Source: Ceratotherium simum simum (lineage: Eukaryota; Chordata; Mammalia; Perissodactyla; Rhinocerotidae). From it: 64,000 bases of DNA. Where the stretch lies: NCBI RefSeq assembly GCF_000283155.1, contig NW_004454178.1, positions 1,233,888 to 1,297,887 of the forward strand, given 5' to 3'. Positions 24,140 through 37,540 of this stretch are shown here, piece after piece; the first letter of the stretch is position 1, and each line of letters opens with the position of its first letter. The translations under genes and the position numbers were made by a program. The notes under the pieces are model-generated. The model saw only the letters and a list, made by a program, of their open reading frames with translations, had not been told where the DNA came from and made no database searches.

Positions 24140-24970
24140 AAATATTCAATATCAGGGACTCAAACAGATATTTGTATACCCCTGTTCATAGCAGCATTAT
24201 TCACAACAGCCAAAAGGTAGCAGCAACCCAAATGTTCATCTAAGGATCAATGGATAAACAAGATGTGGTCTATACATAAACAGAATATTATTCAACCTTA
24301 TAGAGGAAGGGAATGTTGACACATGCTACAGTTTGGATGGACCTTGATGACACTATGCTCAGTGAAATAAGCCAGTCACAAAAGGACAAATACTGTATGA
24401 TTTCACTTGTGTGAGGTACCTAGAGTAGCCAAATTCAGAGACACAAAATAGAATGGCAGTTGCCAAGGACTGGGAAGAAGGAAGAATGGGGAGTTACTGT
24501 TTAATGAGTACGGAGTTTCAGTTTAAGAAGATGAAGAAAGTTCTGGAGATGGATGATGGTGATTGTTGCACAGCCATGTGAATGTACTTAATGCCACTAA
24601 ACTTAAAAATGGTTAGGGCCGGCCCTGTGGCTTGGTGGTTAAGTGCGCGCGCTGCGATGCTGGTGGCCCGGGTTCGGATCCCGGGTGCGCATCGAGGCAC
24701 CACTTCTCCGTTCATCCTGGGGCCGAGTCCCGCATACAGCAACTAGAAGGATGTGCAGCTACAACATACAACTATCCACTGGGGCTTTGGGGGGAAAAAG
24801 GGAAAAGAAAGGAGGAGGATTGGCAATAGATGTTAGCTCAGGGCCGGTCTTCCTCAGCAAAAACAGGGGGATTAGCATGGATGTTAGCCCAGGGCTGATC
24901 TTCCTCACAAAAAAAAAAAAAAGGTTAAAGTACTAAATTTTATGTTATGTACATTTTACTGGAATTTTAA
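24140..24970 (+). mobile_element. L1 3' end, split by an ERE
   Basis: The L1 ORF2/3' UTR text is clear: tgttcatagcagcattattcac, gaatattattcaacctta, gtgaaataagccagtcac, and after the ERE aaattttatgttatgtacattttac. Confidence 0.88.
24616..24923 (+). mobile_element. ERE SINE (long form with CTAGAAGG body) inserted in an L1 3' end
   Basis: This plus-strand copy runs from gggccggccctgtggc to a 13-A tail. It splits an L1 3' UTR between cttaaaaat and aaagtactaaatttt. The duplication is short (ggtta), with A-rich flanks. Confidence 0.95.
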
Positions 24971-25659
24971 AAATTCTTATTCAAATGATGAATTTTCTTA
25001 CTTCACATTTACTTAAATACATAAAATGAATAATATTTATATGCTTAATAACGACATCTTCAGAGAGTGCTTTGTGGTTAAGTGCCAAGTTTGAATAACA
25101 TTACAAAGACTATGCCCTTACTCTTGAAAAGCTTTGAATCTGAGAGACGTTTTCTTCATATACAATTATATTTAAGAAAAAATAACAATATTTGAAAAAG
25201 AACAAGACACAAAAAATAAAACTAGGCTTCATTTGACATTTTATTCTCAGGGTCAAAAGGCTTATAAAGAGATAAATTTCACATTGCTTCAATACAGGTA
25301 TCTTTAAATCAAAGCTTTTTCATATATTACTATAATATAAAATTGTCTCTCCAATTGTTTTTCAAAATCTATGGTAATCTCAAATGTGAGTAATGTAAAA
25401 TAATCTGTTAAATTTATAGAATTTCACTACTACACGTTTATTTTATAAAAAGTTCAATTAGAGAATACTTTTAAATTAAATTCTCATCGAGTTTTACAAA
25501 TATGAATTAAGTACTTTTCACAATATAGTTAAGGGGTTAAAAAAACCGACTTAGAAACCACGTAACAACCCTCTTCAGGGGTGGGCTGCTCATGTTACAC
25601 AAGACGTGTGGGGCGAGGAGGAAGGGACGGGGCGATGTTCTACTTGCCAGTGTCTATCC

Positions 25660-26170
25660 AAACTCCTCCACCAACATCTCCCACTCTTCACTCGGCTACA
25701 GTCACTTTACAAACAGCTGCATTTACACCCATCTTAATCTCTTTTGTGCCACTCTCAAAAAACAAGTGCATTTTCTCCTGTTATAAGGTCCCTCCACAAC
25801 TTAGTGATATGTATTTCTGCATTTCCCATCTCTGGCTCTTTCCCTTCCCTTTATTTTAATAAAGATGCTTACATTTCTTCCATCTTAAGAACAAAAATAC
25901 CTTCCTTGACCCTGTACATCCATTTTCTTATAGCCTTTACAATCAGCAGCCTTCAAAGTATAATCTTGACTCTCCCTCTGCTTCGTCTCTAATTCCCTTA
26001 CTAACCACTGTCGTGTCTCTCCGTCAGGCCAGGACACTGCTCTTGCTAAGGTCTCCATTCACGACTGACAAAACCAAGAGACATTTGTCAGTACCTCTCT
26101 GGCATCTGACATGACGACCACATATCCTCAAAATTTTCTACTTTTCCTTCAGAGTTATTACTCTTTTATC
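25660..26170 (+). repeat. L2 interior fragment
   Basis: ccactgtcgtgtctctccgt, ctgctcttgctaaggtctcc and tacctctctggcatctgacatg resemble the L2 reverse-transcriptase end region. Degraded, no usable frame. Confidence 0.55.
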
Positions 26171-27024
26171 TGCAACATATTCCAGTTTCTATGTTCCTGG
26201 TAAAACAGACTTGTATATTATAGTATCTATTATCATAAATGGTAGAGTTTTCACAAAAATTTTAATGAGATCATGAGTATCCCCCATATCTTTTGATTCA
26301 CACAGCAGTTTGCTGGTTATCTGGTAACAGCATTTAAAAAGAGTTATTAAACAAAGATAAATTATACATTTTTAACAAAACCTCTAATATTCTAAATTTG
26401 CTAACCTTCTCTTTGACGAACGGTAGCTGTACTACATTTTCTAGCAAATGTTAGAAAATAAATACAATCTTTCCTTCAAAGGAAATATAATATTTTGACA
26501 ACAAATGTGAAAATAAATGCTTTTTGAAAGAAATTCATTTTATGTAGAAAGTATTCTGAAAAAATGTTAATTGTTGCCAAAAATAGATAAAACAAATTAA
26601 TAAATTAGTAAAATTAACAAAATTAATTAAAATACTTACAGATCAACACACTTCAAAAAGCTGGAAAACAAATTTTTATCTGCTTTTAAATCTACCAAAG
26701 AATTTTAGTAGGTTTTGAACCTGTTACAAACTTTCAAAAATAAACCTGCCAATTAGTTTGTAGGAATAACTAGTTGACATCAGGAAAGATGGCCATTACT
26801 AGCTGATTTCAACAAGAACCTTTGAACTGTTGGTAGACAGAATTGAAAAAGTATCATGATTCAGTAAACACCCAATGTTGCATTTCTTTCATTTGGATCT
26901 ATGTATCTTTACAAGGTATCTTTTTCAACTATGACACCTATTACAATCAAATAGTCAAACAATTGCACACAATTCCATTATTATTATATGATATTTAAAT
27001 AATTACATGTTTCACCTACTACAC

Positions 27025-27130
27025 TGCAAGTTATTTAAAAGTAGGAACTTTGTCTTCTTCATCTATGTATCCCCAGGACTTTGACTACGTGGCATACAGC
27101 AGATAGTTATGCAATAAATACATAGTGAAT
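27025..27130 (+). repeat. L2 3' end fragment
   Basis: aggaactttgtcttcttcatc, tatgtatccccaggactttg and gcaataaatacatagtgaatg are the terminal part of L2. Confidence 0.65.
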
Positions 27131-28469
27131 GAAGGCCCAAAAATACAGGCAAGTATATTAAAATGAATATATGTATACATGCACATGTAAGTATATGTGT
27201 AATAGTGTAATGCCTGGTCAGGTAAACAAAATATTACCAAAATGGGCTTAGCTCCAAGGCCCAACGCTCACATACCAATTTGATGGTGTTTAATGGCTCA
27301 ACTTGTAATTATGGCTTTCTTAATTAGGATTTGTTCTCATAAATGAAGATATCATAGTTGTCCTATACAAGTGAGAATCTTTACTTTCAAAGCGAATCAT
27401 CAGTGATACAAGGAATGAAAATAAAGTCAACGAAAAGTAAAGCAAAACCAGCAGAAGAACTGTTTCCATTACAGAATAATGGATAAATGACCCAGGACAA
27501 ATAAAACTGTAAAAGTAGTAAAAATTAGACTTTCAAAATAACAAATTAGAAATAAAAATTGAATAACAGCATTTTTATTTTAAGACAGTTTATATTCACT
27601 AATCTCATTAAGAATGTGCCTACTACTTAGCACAACTTTCACCACGGTATAAATTTTCCTTTCATGCTCTATTAAAAAAAATTTTAATAATAAATCATAT
27701 AATTACTAATATAAATATTTCTCAATAGTAAATTACACTTAGTCTTCTATGGTAGTTAAAGCAAAGAAGCCCACATTACAATTTTATGGGAAAAAAATTA
27801 GATGCACACAAAAAATGATATGCTATTAGCATCTTTAATTCTAATTCCATCTTTAAAAGAAAAGATTCAAAAAGAAAAATAAGCAAAATAAAAGAGAACA
27901 AATGCTGTTTCCAAAAAAGTATGAGGATTCATAATATATGTATATATTTGCTGATATAACATAATAAATTGGTAATGATTGTAGGAATTATTATATTAAT
28001 TACATTCAGAAAAAAATTTACCTTATAAAAGCTGAAATACAAAATGATTGAGTAAAACTTAAGCTGAATTTTATGGACGATATCTATCAATCTTTTGTGC
28101 CCAAACTATATCTAGGGTCTTTTTCTCTTAAAATGCATTACCAGGGGTTGAGCTGAAGAATCTAAAACATACCAAATAGAAGGTATACTAAATAAGGCAG
28201 TATTTCTATAGCAAACGGTATCACTGTTTTTCCTTTTAGAAACATGATAAAACTTTCTGGAAAGCTGTCTACCTCATTCTCAGGTTTATAGTTAGTTAAT
28301 TATGTAAGTTTGATGTTATCTAAAAATGTATCCATGGTCTACTGATTGTACTCTAATAGTGCTTAAGGTAGAAGAAAAAAGCAGCTATAATACTTAAAAG
28401 ATCAAAACAAAATAAAAATAAAATAAGCAAAGCCAAATTTAGAAGCAAAACTATCCCACTGCTACCTAC

Positions 28470-28591
28470 CTCCTGGAAACGCCATTAGCCAGACACTGAT
28501 GGTGACAGGATCTGGAGGAGAGGGGTGACGAAGCTGGAGACAAGTTGAGAGGGGCAATCAAGCTGTTGATGATCTCGGTCAGCTGTGCGCT
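28470..28591 (-). CDS. KANSL1L: KANSL1L internal coding exon (third of four in this window)
   Basis: This exon has 122 bases: 40 codons plus two bases of a split serine codon. The acceptor is CTGTTTTCTTGCAG and the donor is AGGAG|GTAGGT. The translation runs SAQLTEIINSLIAPLNLSP, then a Ser/Pro-rich stretch, then CHHQCLANGVSR. Joined to the next exon it gives SR-SASENLDEL, as expected for KANSL1L. It is too short to stand out as an open frame on its own; I identified it by extending the reading frame from IEKQ of the upstream exon. The Cys and His residues (C-HHQC) could suggest metal binding. However, from memory the human orthologue keeps only part of the pattern, so I draw no such conclusion. 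Phase, splice sites and family match all agree. Confidence 0.93.
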
Positions 28592-28879
28592 CTGCAAGAA
28601 AACAGTCAACCCTTAGTCCTGCTGAGCAAGAAACTAAGTTACATCTCAGGTCTTTAGTGACATTAGACGCTTAACTTCTCATGAAACAAGTAAATGTTTA
28701 TATTTTGGTAAATATTTTAATCTACAAAGACAATGTACACCACTACTGAATTTCCCCTTATTATAAGTATGCACATTTGGAAGTACTCCTCCTTTCATCT
28801 ACTCACCTTATCCTCTAAAACATTTGAACTCAGCTAATGGCATCTACGTAATATTTCCTTTGAGGCAGCCAAATTAATA

Positions 28880-29130
28880 ATAATAACTCATAATTTATGA
28901 TGTGCCAGGCACTATACTAGGCACTAAACATAGAATATTTCTAATCTTTACAACTAACCTGCAGAGTGGACAATACTAGAGCTACTGATATTACTACTAT
29001 TAAAGTAAATTACAGATGAGGAAATTGAAGCAAAGAGAGATTAAGCAGCTTGATCAAGAGTTATAAACTTGGTAAGAAATGGGGCTAGGATTCAAATTCA
29101 GGCTTGAATCCAATGCTACACTGTTTCTCA
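28880..29130 (-). repeat. MIR SINE, reverse orientation
   Basis: tgtgccaggcactatactaggc, attacagatgaggaaattgaag and gctaggattcaaattcaggc match the reverse complement of MIR. It lies about 300 bases from the exon ending at 28591. Confidence 0.8.
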
Positions 29131-29349
29131 ATATTTTTCCTAATTCAAAAATATCAGTTTTTTTTAGGTACCCAAAATTTTTATTCACTCATAACCCAAA
29201 CTTAAATATTTGTAATATATTTGTAATATGTAATAAATATTAAATTATTCTCAAAACAATCAGCTACAATAATTATAATAAACATAAGCTATGTCAATAG
29301 AAAGTACATTTCTACATAAGAATCACTATTTTCATTAACATGTAATCCA

Positions 29350-29690
29350 TGCTCATTGGAGAAAAAAGGGAAAGTATAGAGAGGTTTAGAAAAGGAAAAG
29401 AAACTCACCTGTAATCATATTTCACAGAGAAAACCATTGCTAATATCTTGGTATATATCCATCCCTCTAGACTAAGTCTTTTGAGTATATGTGAGCATGA
29501 GTGTATACACAACATGCGTGTACACACACACCCTTCTCATTAAACCATACCACATCAATTTTCTAAAACCTGGTTTTCTCACTTAATATAGTGTGACTAT
29601 ATTTTTAAAAATATAAAGACCTATTTCACCATTTTCATTAACTGTAAGATATTCTATTATAAAATAGAGGGGCATATGATATAATTATTT
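29350..29690 (-). mobile_element. Old L1-like 3' fragment
   Basis: aatatcttggtatatatccatccc, ctggttttctcacttaatatag and a ctgtaagatattctattat stretch resemble an old L1 3' UTR in reverse. Weak evidence. Confidence 0.45.
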
Positions 29691-32298
29691 TGAAATTAAT
29701 AACATGCTATTAGAAATAATGAGACTAAAGAATATGACAAAACTAAATCTAATATTTGAATTCTTCAGAAAGTCTTTCATGGAAAAGATCCTGAAATGTT
29801 TTTACCATTTATTTTCTTGAAAAATAATACCTACCTAATGATTCATTCTAAAAATTATTACTCATTTTTAGATTAAAGCTCATTTTCAATATCACTAAAA
29901 AAGATTCTTTATCCATTTAAAAGCAAGTATTCATTAGTTTAGTCATACAAAGAAATTTATAGAGGATTACATATTTTCCATCTGAAACACCAACACAGTC
30001 TCCTCATTCCTTGTTCTCCCTCAAAAATATCATCTAAAATCTTCTAAGCCACTGGAGGTCGCTGGTCAGGTATGTGTGAATAACTGGCCAAGAAAGACAG
30101 CATTACGACCAACCCCTAGTTTTACCTTAACAACTGCCCCACAGCAGCCCAATAAAACCTCAAGTACTTGAGTCCATATCTAGGACAGGAAACTCACAGT
30201 AAGAATGAGAATAAAAGTAAAACTAGGAGAGGTATAATTTGAACTCTGAAAACAAAAACTATCAACTTAAAAATCAAAATATGTACTAGCTATTGATAAT
30301 GACTTTTCTAATGTAAATACACCAGTGTGACATTTATTTTAAATTACCTGAGGTTCTAAAATAAAGTCGTCATTCGATTTACGATTTAATATATTATATA
30401 TAATGCAAGTATGCATTAATACTACGGATCAATGTTATTATTAAAAATTGATATCAGTCTACAACCCAATAGTACCTTTATATTTTAACTGCCAACTCTT
30501 TAGTTGCTTTTGAGATAAATAAATTTTTTTTGGTAAGCAAAACATTCCTCCAACAAAATTAATTTAATCAAGTTATAAGGATTATCTGGGCTATATTCAA
30601 GTTCCACCAAGGTCAGTGAACAGTTAGATATCAGTAGATCATCTCAAGAATAATACGTGTAATATCAGGCTTGCTACCCCCACCACTTAACTCATTCCTG
30701 GACTGTTTTCTTCAACAGGAATTTGAAAACAACTTATTTTTTTTTAATTGGCCTATAAACACATTATTAGCTATGTTTCAAGAGCAAATGACTGTTCATG
30801 GGCAATTTATTAATGACCTCTACAAGTGGTTGCTGCTGCCCCCTTCTGCACCCTTCACCTCCACTCTCCCCCCGTCCGGAACCCTTACTATTGTCCTCAC
30901 AACTCCTGGTTCCCTTCCCTACCAAAGCCTCTGGCACTCCTGTCAGCAATGGGACCTGAAATGAACATGACACCCAGGGTCAACTTTACGGGCGAGCAAC
31001 CTGTGCAGCTGCACAGGGCTGCACTCAGAATGCTATGCTGTCACCAACTTAAAACAACAAAGGGCTATGTAATTTCATTTTGCATTGGGCCTGCAAATTA
31101 GGCAGTTTTGATATTAACTCAGGTTCAATCAAAGAAATTGGTGCAAGGAGAAACAAAAAATACGAGAAATCTCTTTCCAAAGGATTAGTGAGCTCCAGTA
31201 AAGAAAGTGAAGATCCGACTGACCAAGCAAATACATTATTCTGGAGCGTGAAACAACTGAAAGGGTATGGATCCCATGGGATGAGGAGGGGGAAAAGAAA
31301 GAGAGAAGTGGGAATATAACCAACACTAATTTAAAACAGCACTTATATGGTAAAGTACATTCCAATTTAACATCAGATAATCACAAAATAACTTGCTGAA
31401 TCACAAAATATTCATAAAAGTATTTTGATTATGCATTCCAATTAAGGAAAATTCTAGGAAATTGTAAATTTAACAAATATGGGGTAGGAGGCATTATATC
31501 ATCTTCTGACTTACCAGGAATAAGACGCTAATAACCTGGTACTAAATTATTTCACAAGGTATGTGAGAAGAACCCAGAAAGATTAGATGTGGGCATGCAC
31601 GGATCCATATTACCCACTGCAACAACGTAATCATGCCACGCATCTGTGGCCCCAGCTGGGTCTATTCCCAAAGACTCAGTCTGGTTCCAAGTCAACAAAC
31701 TCCTAGAGAGCCAGGTTTGTTCAAGAGCCACCGAAGTCTAAATCAAAATAAATCGTTTGATTTCAAAGGATAGGTATAGGACAGAATAATTCAACTTCCA
31801 GAGTTATCTAGAACAGGATTTAAATACCAGGAAAGGCTTCGGGATCAAAGTAATTTATTAGGGGCTTATTTGACTTTCTACTTACATAATCATTTTTTAT
31901 GAAAGAATCCATATTCCAATATTATCTTTCACTAAAAATCTCTATCAATAAATTAATCAAACAACTTTTCAGATTTATTAAATGGTACCACTGTTCTTTC
32001 CCCATGAAAAAAGTCCAGCGATGAGCAATTTTGTTAGAAAAAAGATTTTCCAACCCTAGTATGAGTTATCGCCCTATGACTGTGTACCAATACTTTACAT
32101 ATTATATTTAAATAATCTTAATTATATCAATATTATAATAGAGATTAGTCATATACTAAATATTTTAATTGTACTTCATGTGAAATAGCCAGCCTTAATA
32201 ATCAATATTCCAAGCAGACACACACGTTTATCTGAATAGTTTATACAACCAACTGAAGTCACTTCACCTCACTCACGCTTCCTCTTACGTCACATTAC

Positions 32299-32496
32299 CT
32301 GTTTCTCTATGTTGCGAAGAAGCAGAGTAGGGCTACTCGGCGACATTTCACAATCCGGTTCTGGTGAAGGGTCTTGACTTTTTAGGGGAATCTGGGGATT
32401 CCCTGTAGTGTTTAATGAAGCTGCTTCGTCTGCAAATTGTATTTGTTTTCTCAAAACGTCTTTTGGAAGCTGACATTCTTCTAGGATCACTATCCC
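32299..32496 (-). CDS. KANSL1L: KANSL1L internal coding exon (second of four in this window)
   Basis: This exon has 198 bases (66 codons), phase 0 at both ends. The acceptor is GCTGTTTGCCTAG and the donor is AACAG|GTAATG. The translation starts GIVILEECQLPKDVL, continues through QIQFADEAASLN, and ends SPTLLLRNIEKQ. It joins in frame to QIRASK of the exon upstream and to SAQLTEI of the exon downstream. From memory, the human protein has almost the same string at this place, including the LEECQLPKD and MSPSSPTLLLRNIEKQ blocks, so the assignment does not rest on splice signals alone. The middle part, rich in Pro, Ser and Asp, is the least conserved and is probably disordered. No known catalytic motif is present; the segment links the coiled-coil region to the basic region encoded near 9.6 kb. 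The other long minus-strand frame over this exon is a shadow. Confidence 0.95.
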
Positions 32497-33433
32497 CTAG
32501 GCAAACAGCAATTAAAGAGTTGAAATGAAAACAAACTGACTGCTGAATCAACTTAATGTTACAGTGCACTTGAAACCCTGCCCTTGGAAATCAGAAAATA
32601 CACACCTGAAGGTATAGCTCAACTCTAAAAAACTGGCTGATTTAAAACATGTACAGCTAAAATCACATGTTATGTCTGATAGGTTAGGCTTATAAAATAT
32701 TATTATACATTATATACACATGGTTGTTTTTCTTCGTATTGGTTTTAGTTATTAGCATTAAAAGCACAAAAATTAAAGGCTTATACACAAAATATGAACA
32801 TTTCAGACAGAAACTTGGAACACGTCCCGATACAATCTTCTGATACTCTGGTCACGAGCATTTCCATCTGAGTTTCATATTTGAGCACCCCTGATTTCAC
32901 AGAGTCAAACACCAACTTACAAACATCCACACCACAATCTCACCTTGCACTAACCCTTTCACGGCACTGTAAGGGGCCCCAACCCTGTGTTGCCAGCCGG
33001 GCCCCATGGGCAGGACTGCACCGCTGAGGAAAAGTACTCTCTAGGCCAAGCAAAGCTCTCGTTGCTCACAGGGTGGAGGAGTTAATATAAAGACACAAGT
33101 TTTCAACCTGACGGGGTATTTTCTGGAACATAAGCAGTTGGGGGAACGAGTAGGGATCCAGCTGCCTCTGTGTTCCCGCCTGCCTTTCACACACACACGT
33201 ACGTAGTCCTCAGCTGGCTTGTGGAACTTGCTCCCACGTCCCCAGCTTCTGCACTCTAACTGCTCTCACCCTTAGGTCCCTCAGGGACAACAAAGACAGA
33301 GAGAAAGGGGGCAAAGGAGCACACAGACATGACCTGAGTAGTTGCAGAGTCAGCTCTTGCCCTAAAACTTCTTCCCCTCCTACCTCTTTCCCCTGCAAAC
33401 AATGATATATATTATTACGTGATATATATGTAA

Positions 33434-33467
<34 letters not shown>

Positions 33468-33468
33468 C
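33434..33468 (+). repeat. (GT)n(TA)n compound microsatellite
   Basis: About 10 GT units followed by about 7 TA units, then a poly(T) run. A degraded TA-rich stretch precedes it. Confidence 0.96.
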
Positions 33469-34342
33469 AATTTTTTTTTTTTTGCAAAATGCCAATAAGC
33501 TCCTATAGGCTAGTTGGAAAGGTATTAAATGCCTATGTGGCTAAAATATTATATTCTTGTAATGAAAAATAGACTAAAACAATAAAAGTGTACAGTATTC
33601 AAGATGGAACAAATTAAATGACTGCTGTGGGCCAGCTGATATCATGTATAAGTGCTATTTATAGAATGGAAAGTGCTGTAGATTATGTTATATATGAGCA
33701 GTTTTAGTTCACATTATAATTTAGAGAACTTATCACTTTAGCATGAACATATTCAGGAATGATATTAAACATACACTCTATTATTTTGTAATAATATATT
33801 ACCACTGATGCTTAGAAAAGTAATAAAGTATTTTTTTACCCTACACTTATAACAGTGCTAGTAACTTGTACAAAGGGAAGCAGATCCAGCTGTGAATCCC
33901 ATCTCAATGACTGTTTTCCTAGAATGCACAAAATACAGCTGTCAAGAAATCTGAAGAAATAGATTTAAAAGAAGTTTTCATTTGATATTTTAAAAATTAA
34001 ATTATACTTGATAGATACATACCATCAATATCAAAAGCTCTTGAAAGTGTCTGAAATGTTCATTCAAAATTTGTACAAGTCTCTCACTAGTTTTCCCGAG
34101 TACCTGCAAGCATACAAGTTCTCACCATCTCAGTTTAACTATAATTCCCTTTGGTTTGACTACAATTTACATTATGGGCCAGGTTGCTGTGAATTAGCCT
34201 GATTTCATAACCCTTACTTATAATATTGTTTCTATGGAGAAACTGATTCTGAGTTTCAAAAGCCCAATTTCCAAACCTTTAGAATACTACCTTGTTACAA
34301 GTAGGGGCTTATAATAGTTATTCAATGAAGGATGTTATTTTT

Positions 34343-34603
34343 TTGTTTGTTTATTTTTGAGGAAGATTGGCCCTGAGCTAACATCTGTTGCCAATCTTTC
34401 TCTTTTTCCTTTTTTTCCCCCAAAGCCCCAGGACATAGTTGTATATCCTAGTTGTAGGTCCTTCTAGTTATTCTATGCGGGATGCCACCTCAGCATGGCT
34501 GGATGAGCAGTGAGTAGGTCCGTGGCCAGGATCCGAACCTGCGAACCCCAGGCTGCTGAAGCGGAACATGGGAACTTAACCACTATGCCACCAGGCCGGC
34601 CCC
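34343..34603 (-). mobile_element. ERE SINE (intermediate form)
   Basis: This reverse-oriented copy has a GAGGAAGATTGGCCCTGAGC tail side and a CTTCTAGTTATTCTATGCGG body. The imperfect duplication aaggatgttattttt / aagaatgatattttt marks it as one of the older copies here. Confidence 0.94.
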
Positions 34604-34828
34604 AAGAATGATATTTTTCAAATTCAACTGAGCAGAGATTCATAGTCAACTTCATAATCTACTTTTTTCCCTTAAACTACTGCCCTGGACAAAGCTCTCT
34701 TAGTGTGAGAAGAATGGCCCATGACTTTTCTCTGCCACAGCTGAGGACAGAGAAGAAAGAGAAGAAGATTAAATCCTCTGGAGACACTGCAGAGATAATT
34801 TCTGTTCTGAAACAATAGGAAAAGAATA

Positions 34829-34919
34829 TAAATGTGTTGGGTCACCATGATGTACACTTTCAATATCTTACAATTTTCTTTGTCAATTATACCTCAATAA
34901 AGCTGATTTTTAAAAAATC
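34829..34919 (+). mobile_element. Very short 5'-truncated L1 insertion (91 bp)
   Basis: Only the last L1 bases are present (gtcaattatacctcaataaagctg then an A-rich end). They are bounded by the perfect 12-bp duplication aggaaaagaata at 34817-34828 and 34920-34931. Confidence 0.85.
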
Positions 34920-36559
34920 AGGAAAAGAATAGTCTAGATAGATAAAACGATAGATAAAACAAGGTAAATAACAAAGATATGAAAATTTTTTAGAGAGATG
35001 AGTTGCGATAACTGAGACAAGTGAAAACTCTAGCGTAAGATGCAAGTGAATCAGCCGCTCCAGAGAAGACGCTGGTCCCGAGGACAAGACCAGAGAGAGC
35101 CACCGACACTCCAGGGTCATCACAGAGAAGACAGGGCATGAAAGACAAACCACGGCCTCAGCAACACCTGTATTATTTCTATCAAGTCACTACAGCTAAT
35201 TTTAAGCAAAAATTTAAATGAAAATTTTAAAACACAGAAAATGTACAATTTAAAATGTGGAAGACCCTATTATAGGATAACAAAAGAAATCTAAAAGAGA
35301 ACACATTTAATGTAGGATATACTAATATTTTAAAATAGGCCAGCACATTTAATATAGGATAGCCAGCCTCTCGACCAAGAATAACTATTTTCACGTTTCT
35401 CTGCAAGTGAGAAGAAGCTGCTGTCTTAGTCAGAGCTGAGGCAGAGAAAAAGGGAAGCGTGGAAGGCGTAGGGTGTGGACAAGGCTGCTGCAAGAACAAG
35501 GGAGGGATGGGTGTTGCTAGTATTTGCTTTCTTCCCCTCTCCAGAAATCCAAACAAAATTTAGACCACCTGGAGAGTGTCAAAGAAGGGGCAAATGACAA
35601 CTTAAAGGCCTAAAACTTGTAGATGTACTAGTAGGTCTCATCAGTGTGTGTTTCCTTGCCAGCGGCACAAATTAGCACTTATTTAAACAGGATATTTACA
35701 AAAGAGCATCTTTCAATCTTTCCCTTCCCCTTATCTCTAATTTAATTAAGAAGAAAGGTTTTTTTTTTCTTTCATGATACATTAAATAAAAAGTTCTGTC
35801 TCACTCAAGATAACATTAACCACTCCTCTCAACTTTTTAATTACAATAATTCAAGCAGCTATAGAAGCAAAGAAACCACTGTATTCCCTACTGAGTATAA
35901 TAACAGCTCAGCTAAACTGCACATAAATAAGCAAATTAAACATCTTGATTAATTCCTAAGAAATGTAAGGAGAAACTACCAAAATAAAGAAAAGAAATAC
36001 TGTATGTTGACAGTATAATTGTAATGACATTTTCTATAAAATAAAATAATGTGATTCTTAAGGGAAAAAAAGCCAGATACATATCTAGCCTGAACCAGGA
36101 AAATTTAAGGCCATATATGCTATTACTGGGAAGTTTAGATTTCTTTCCCTAAAATAATTTATTCCAATAGATGTTACATAAACACATAATCAAACTTTTT
36201 AAAATGTTTAAACAACAAGTATATGGCACTGCTTAGAACACACAGAATATTAAACTATCCTCTCTCAAGTCAAAGCAACATGAACTAGACTGTCTAGATT
36301 CAAATATAAACTTAGTCATCAGTTTAACTAGGAACCTACTTTCTTGGAAATTTCCACTGTTTTTAACTTGACTTGTTCTTAGAACTCTATTTGCTATAAA
36401 AATTCTTGCAATATATCCTTAAAAAAATTGGCAAAGAGGAGAAATTATCTGGTGATCTTGAAAGGATTGGGAAATCACTACAGCTGAAGGCCCTGGTGGA
36501 GACAGAGTTAAAAATGAGAAACAGACCTAAAGGACGTGAATAGGAAACTTCCATCAGGA

Positions 36560-37060
36560 AACTATTCTTGAACATAGTTCCCTCAAATCCACCAGACAGA
36601 ACAGGTAAGCCTAAGGTTTTATGTCTATCCTTCTATCCACCTTCCTACGACGTCACCACCAAATTCTATAAGACATTAAAGAATATTCATCACCTCCTAG
36701 CTTCCTCTCCCATCCCTGCACAACTCGTCCTTTCTGCTCCTTTGAATACCACACTACTTTGACGTTCCTAAAAGAGCTCGTGTTGTTTCAGGCCTTCTAA
36801 CCTTTAAGGAACGCCCTTTTCCAGTTTCATCAGTTCATCAAGCAAACTACTATTTATCCTCCAAAATCTTACTGAGGCATCACCTCTTTAAAATAAGAGT
36901 TAAGTATTCTCTCTATGCCACTTCTATATCTTATTAAAAACATGTATCACTGAGCATATTACATTATATTGCAATTAACTATTGACATGGTCTGTCTCCC
37001 CTACCAGAATACAAACTAATGATAGAGCCTAAAACTGACTAATCTTTATTGATGTACAGA
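36560..37060 (+). repeat. L2 3' region
   Basis: ccttttccagtttcatcag, ccaaaatcttactgaggcatcacctc, catgtatcactgagcatatt and catggtctgtctcccctacc are consecutive L2 parts, old and diverged. Confidence 0.65.
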
Positions 37061-37399
37061 CCCCAGTGGGGTTGGGCTCACCACAGGGTTCACAGACTCT
37101 GATTCCTTCCCTTCTCAGCTTCTTCTTTTCAGACCAGTTGCCATCAATCTTACACTATCATCTCCTTTATGTCCACAGTTTCACCACGGAGAATACAGTT
37201 TCCCACAAAAAAAGTTACAAATAGATATTTAGCAATATTTAGATTAAATAAGACTTCATGGGATTGTATAAGAACTCTTCATATTATTGCTTCTATGGGA
37301 AAATATACTTCGAGTTCCAAGCAAGCAGCCTGTAGTTTTTGGGAAACAACATATCTTTTAGCTAGGGAAATCCCATGTTAAATTTCCCCTGGTTGGAAT

Positions 37400-37535
37400 T
37401 AAAACAGCATTTATTTGTGTAATCGTTTGCTTAATTTTTATCCCCATTAGACTGTAAACCCTAAATATATAAGAACTCAGTAGTTTTGTTGACCACTGTT
37501 TACCCTAAGCACATATCAGGCACTAATAACTACGT
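37400..37535 (+). repeat. L2 3' end fragment
   Basis: gcatttatttgtgtaatcgtttgc, ttagactgtaaaccctaaat and ccactgtttaccctaagcac fit L2. Confidence 0.65.
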
Positions 37536-37540
37536 GTGAA

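Larger units (their letters stand above)
21640..24140 (-). mobile_element. Old L1 5' region, split by two EREs
   Basis: gaatttctcggcagttactctc, cctgaagataccattccactgcac and gagaagttagctgtcagtc are reverse-oriented old L1 text. The stretch at 23300-23800 parallels the L1 5' region near 3.4 kb. 21640-22250 is a less certain part. Confidence 0.6.
9738..28469 (-). other. KANSL1L: KANSL1L intron between the exons at 28.5 and 9.6 kb
   Basis: This 18.7-kb intron has a GTAGGT donor next to 28470 and a TTTCAG acceptor next to 9737. Recognisable repeats are listed separately. The remaining stretches (9800-12600, 13390-14720, 15180-16340, 16620-18750, 19340-20030, 20300-21640, 24970-25650, 26180-27020, 27140-28460) are AT-rich unique sequence or repeats too old to classify by eye. 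They contain no open frame with coding character. 17100-17400 resembles an old minus-strand L1 end. Confidence 0.85.
28592..32298 (-). other. KANSL1L: KANSL1L intron between the exons at 32.4 and 28.5 kb
   Basis: This 3.7-kb intron contains a MIR (about 28880-29130) and a degraded L1-like fragment (about 29350-29690). 30960-31110 contains a GCACAGGGC...GCACTCAGAATGC pattern that looks like an old DNA-transposon relic I cannot name. The rest is AT-rich unique sequence, with no second exon seen. Confidence 0.85.
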
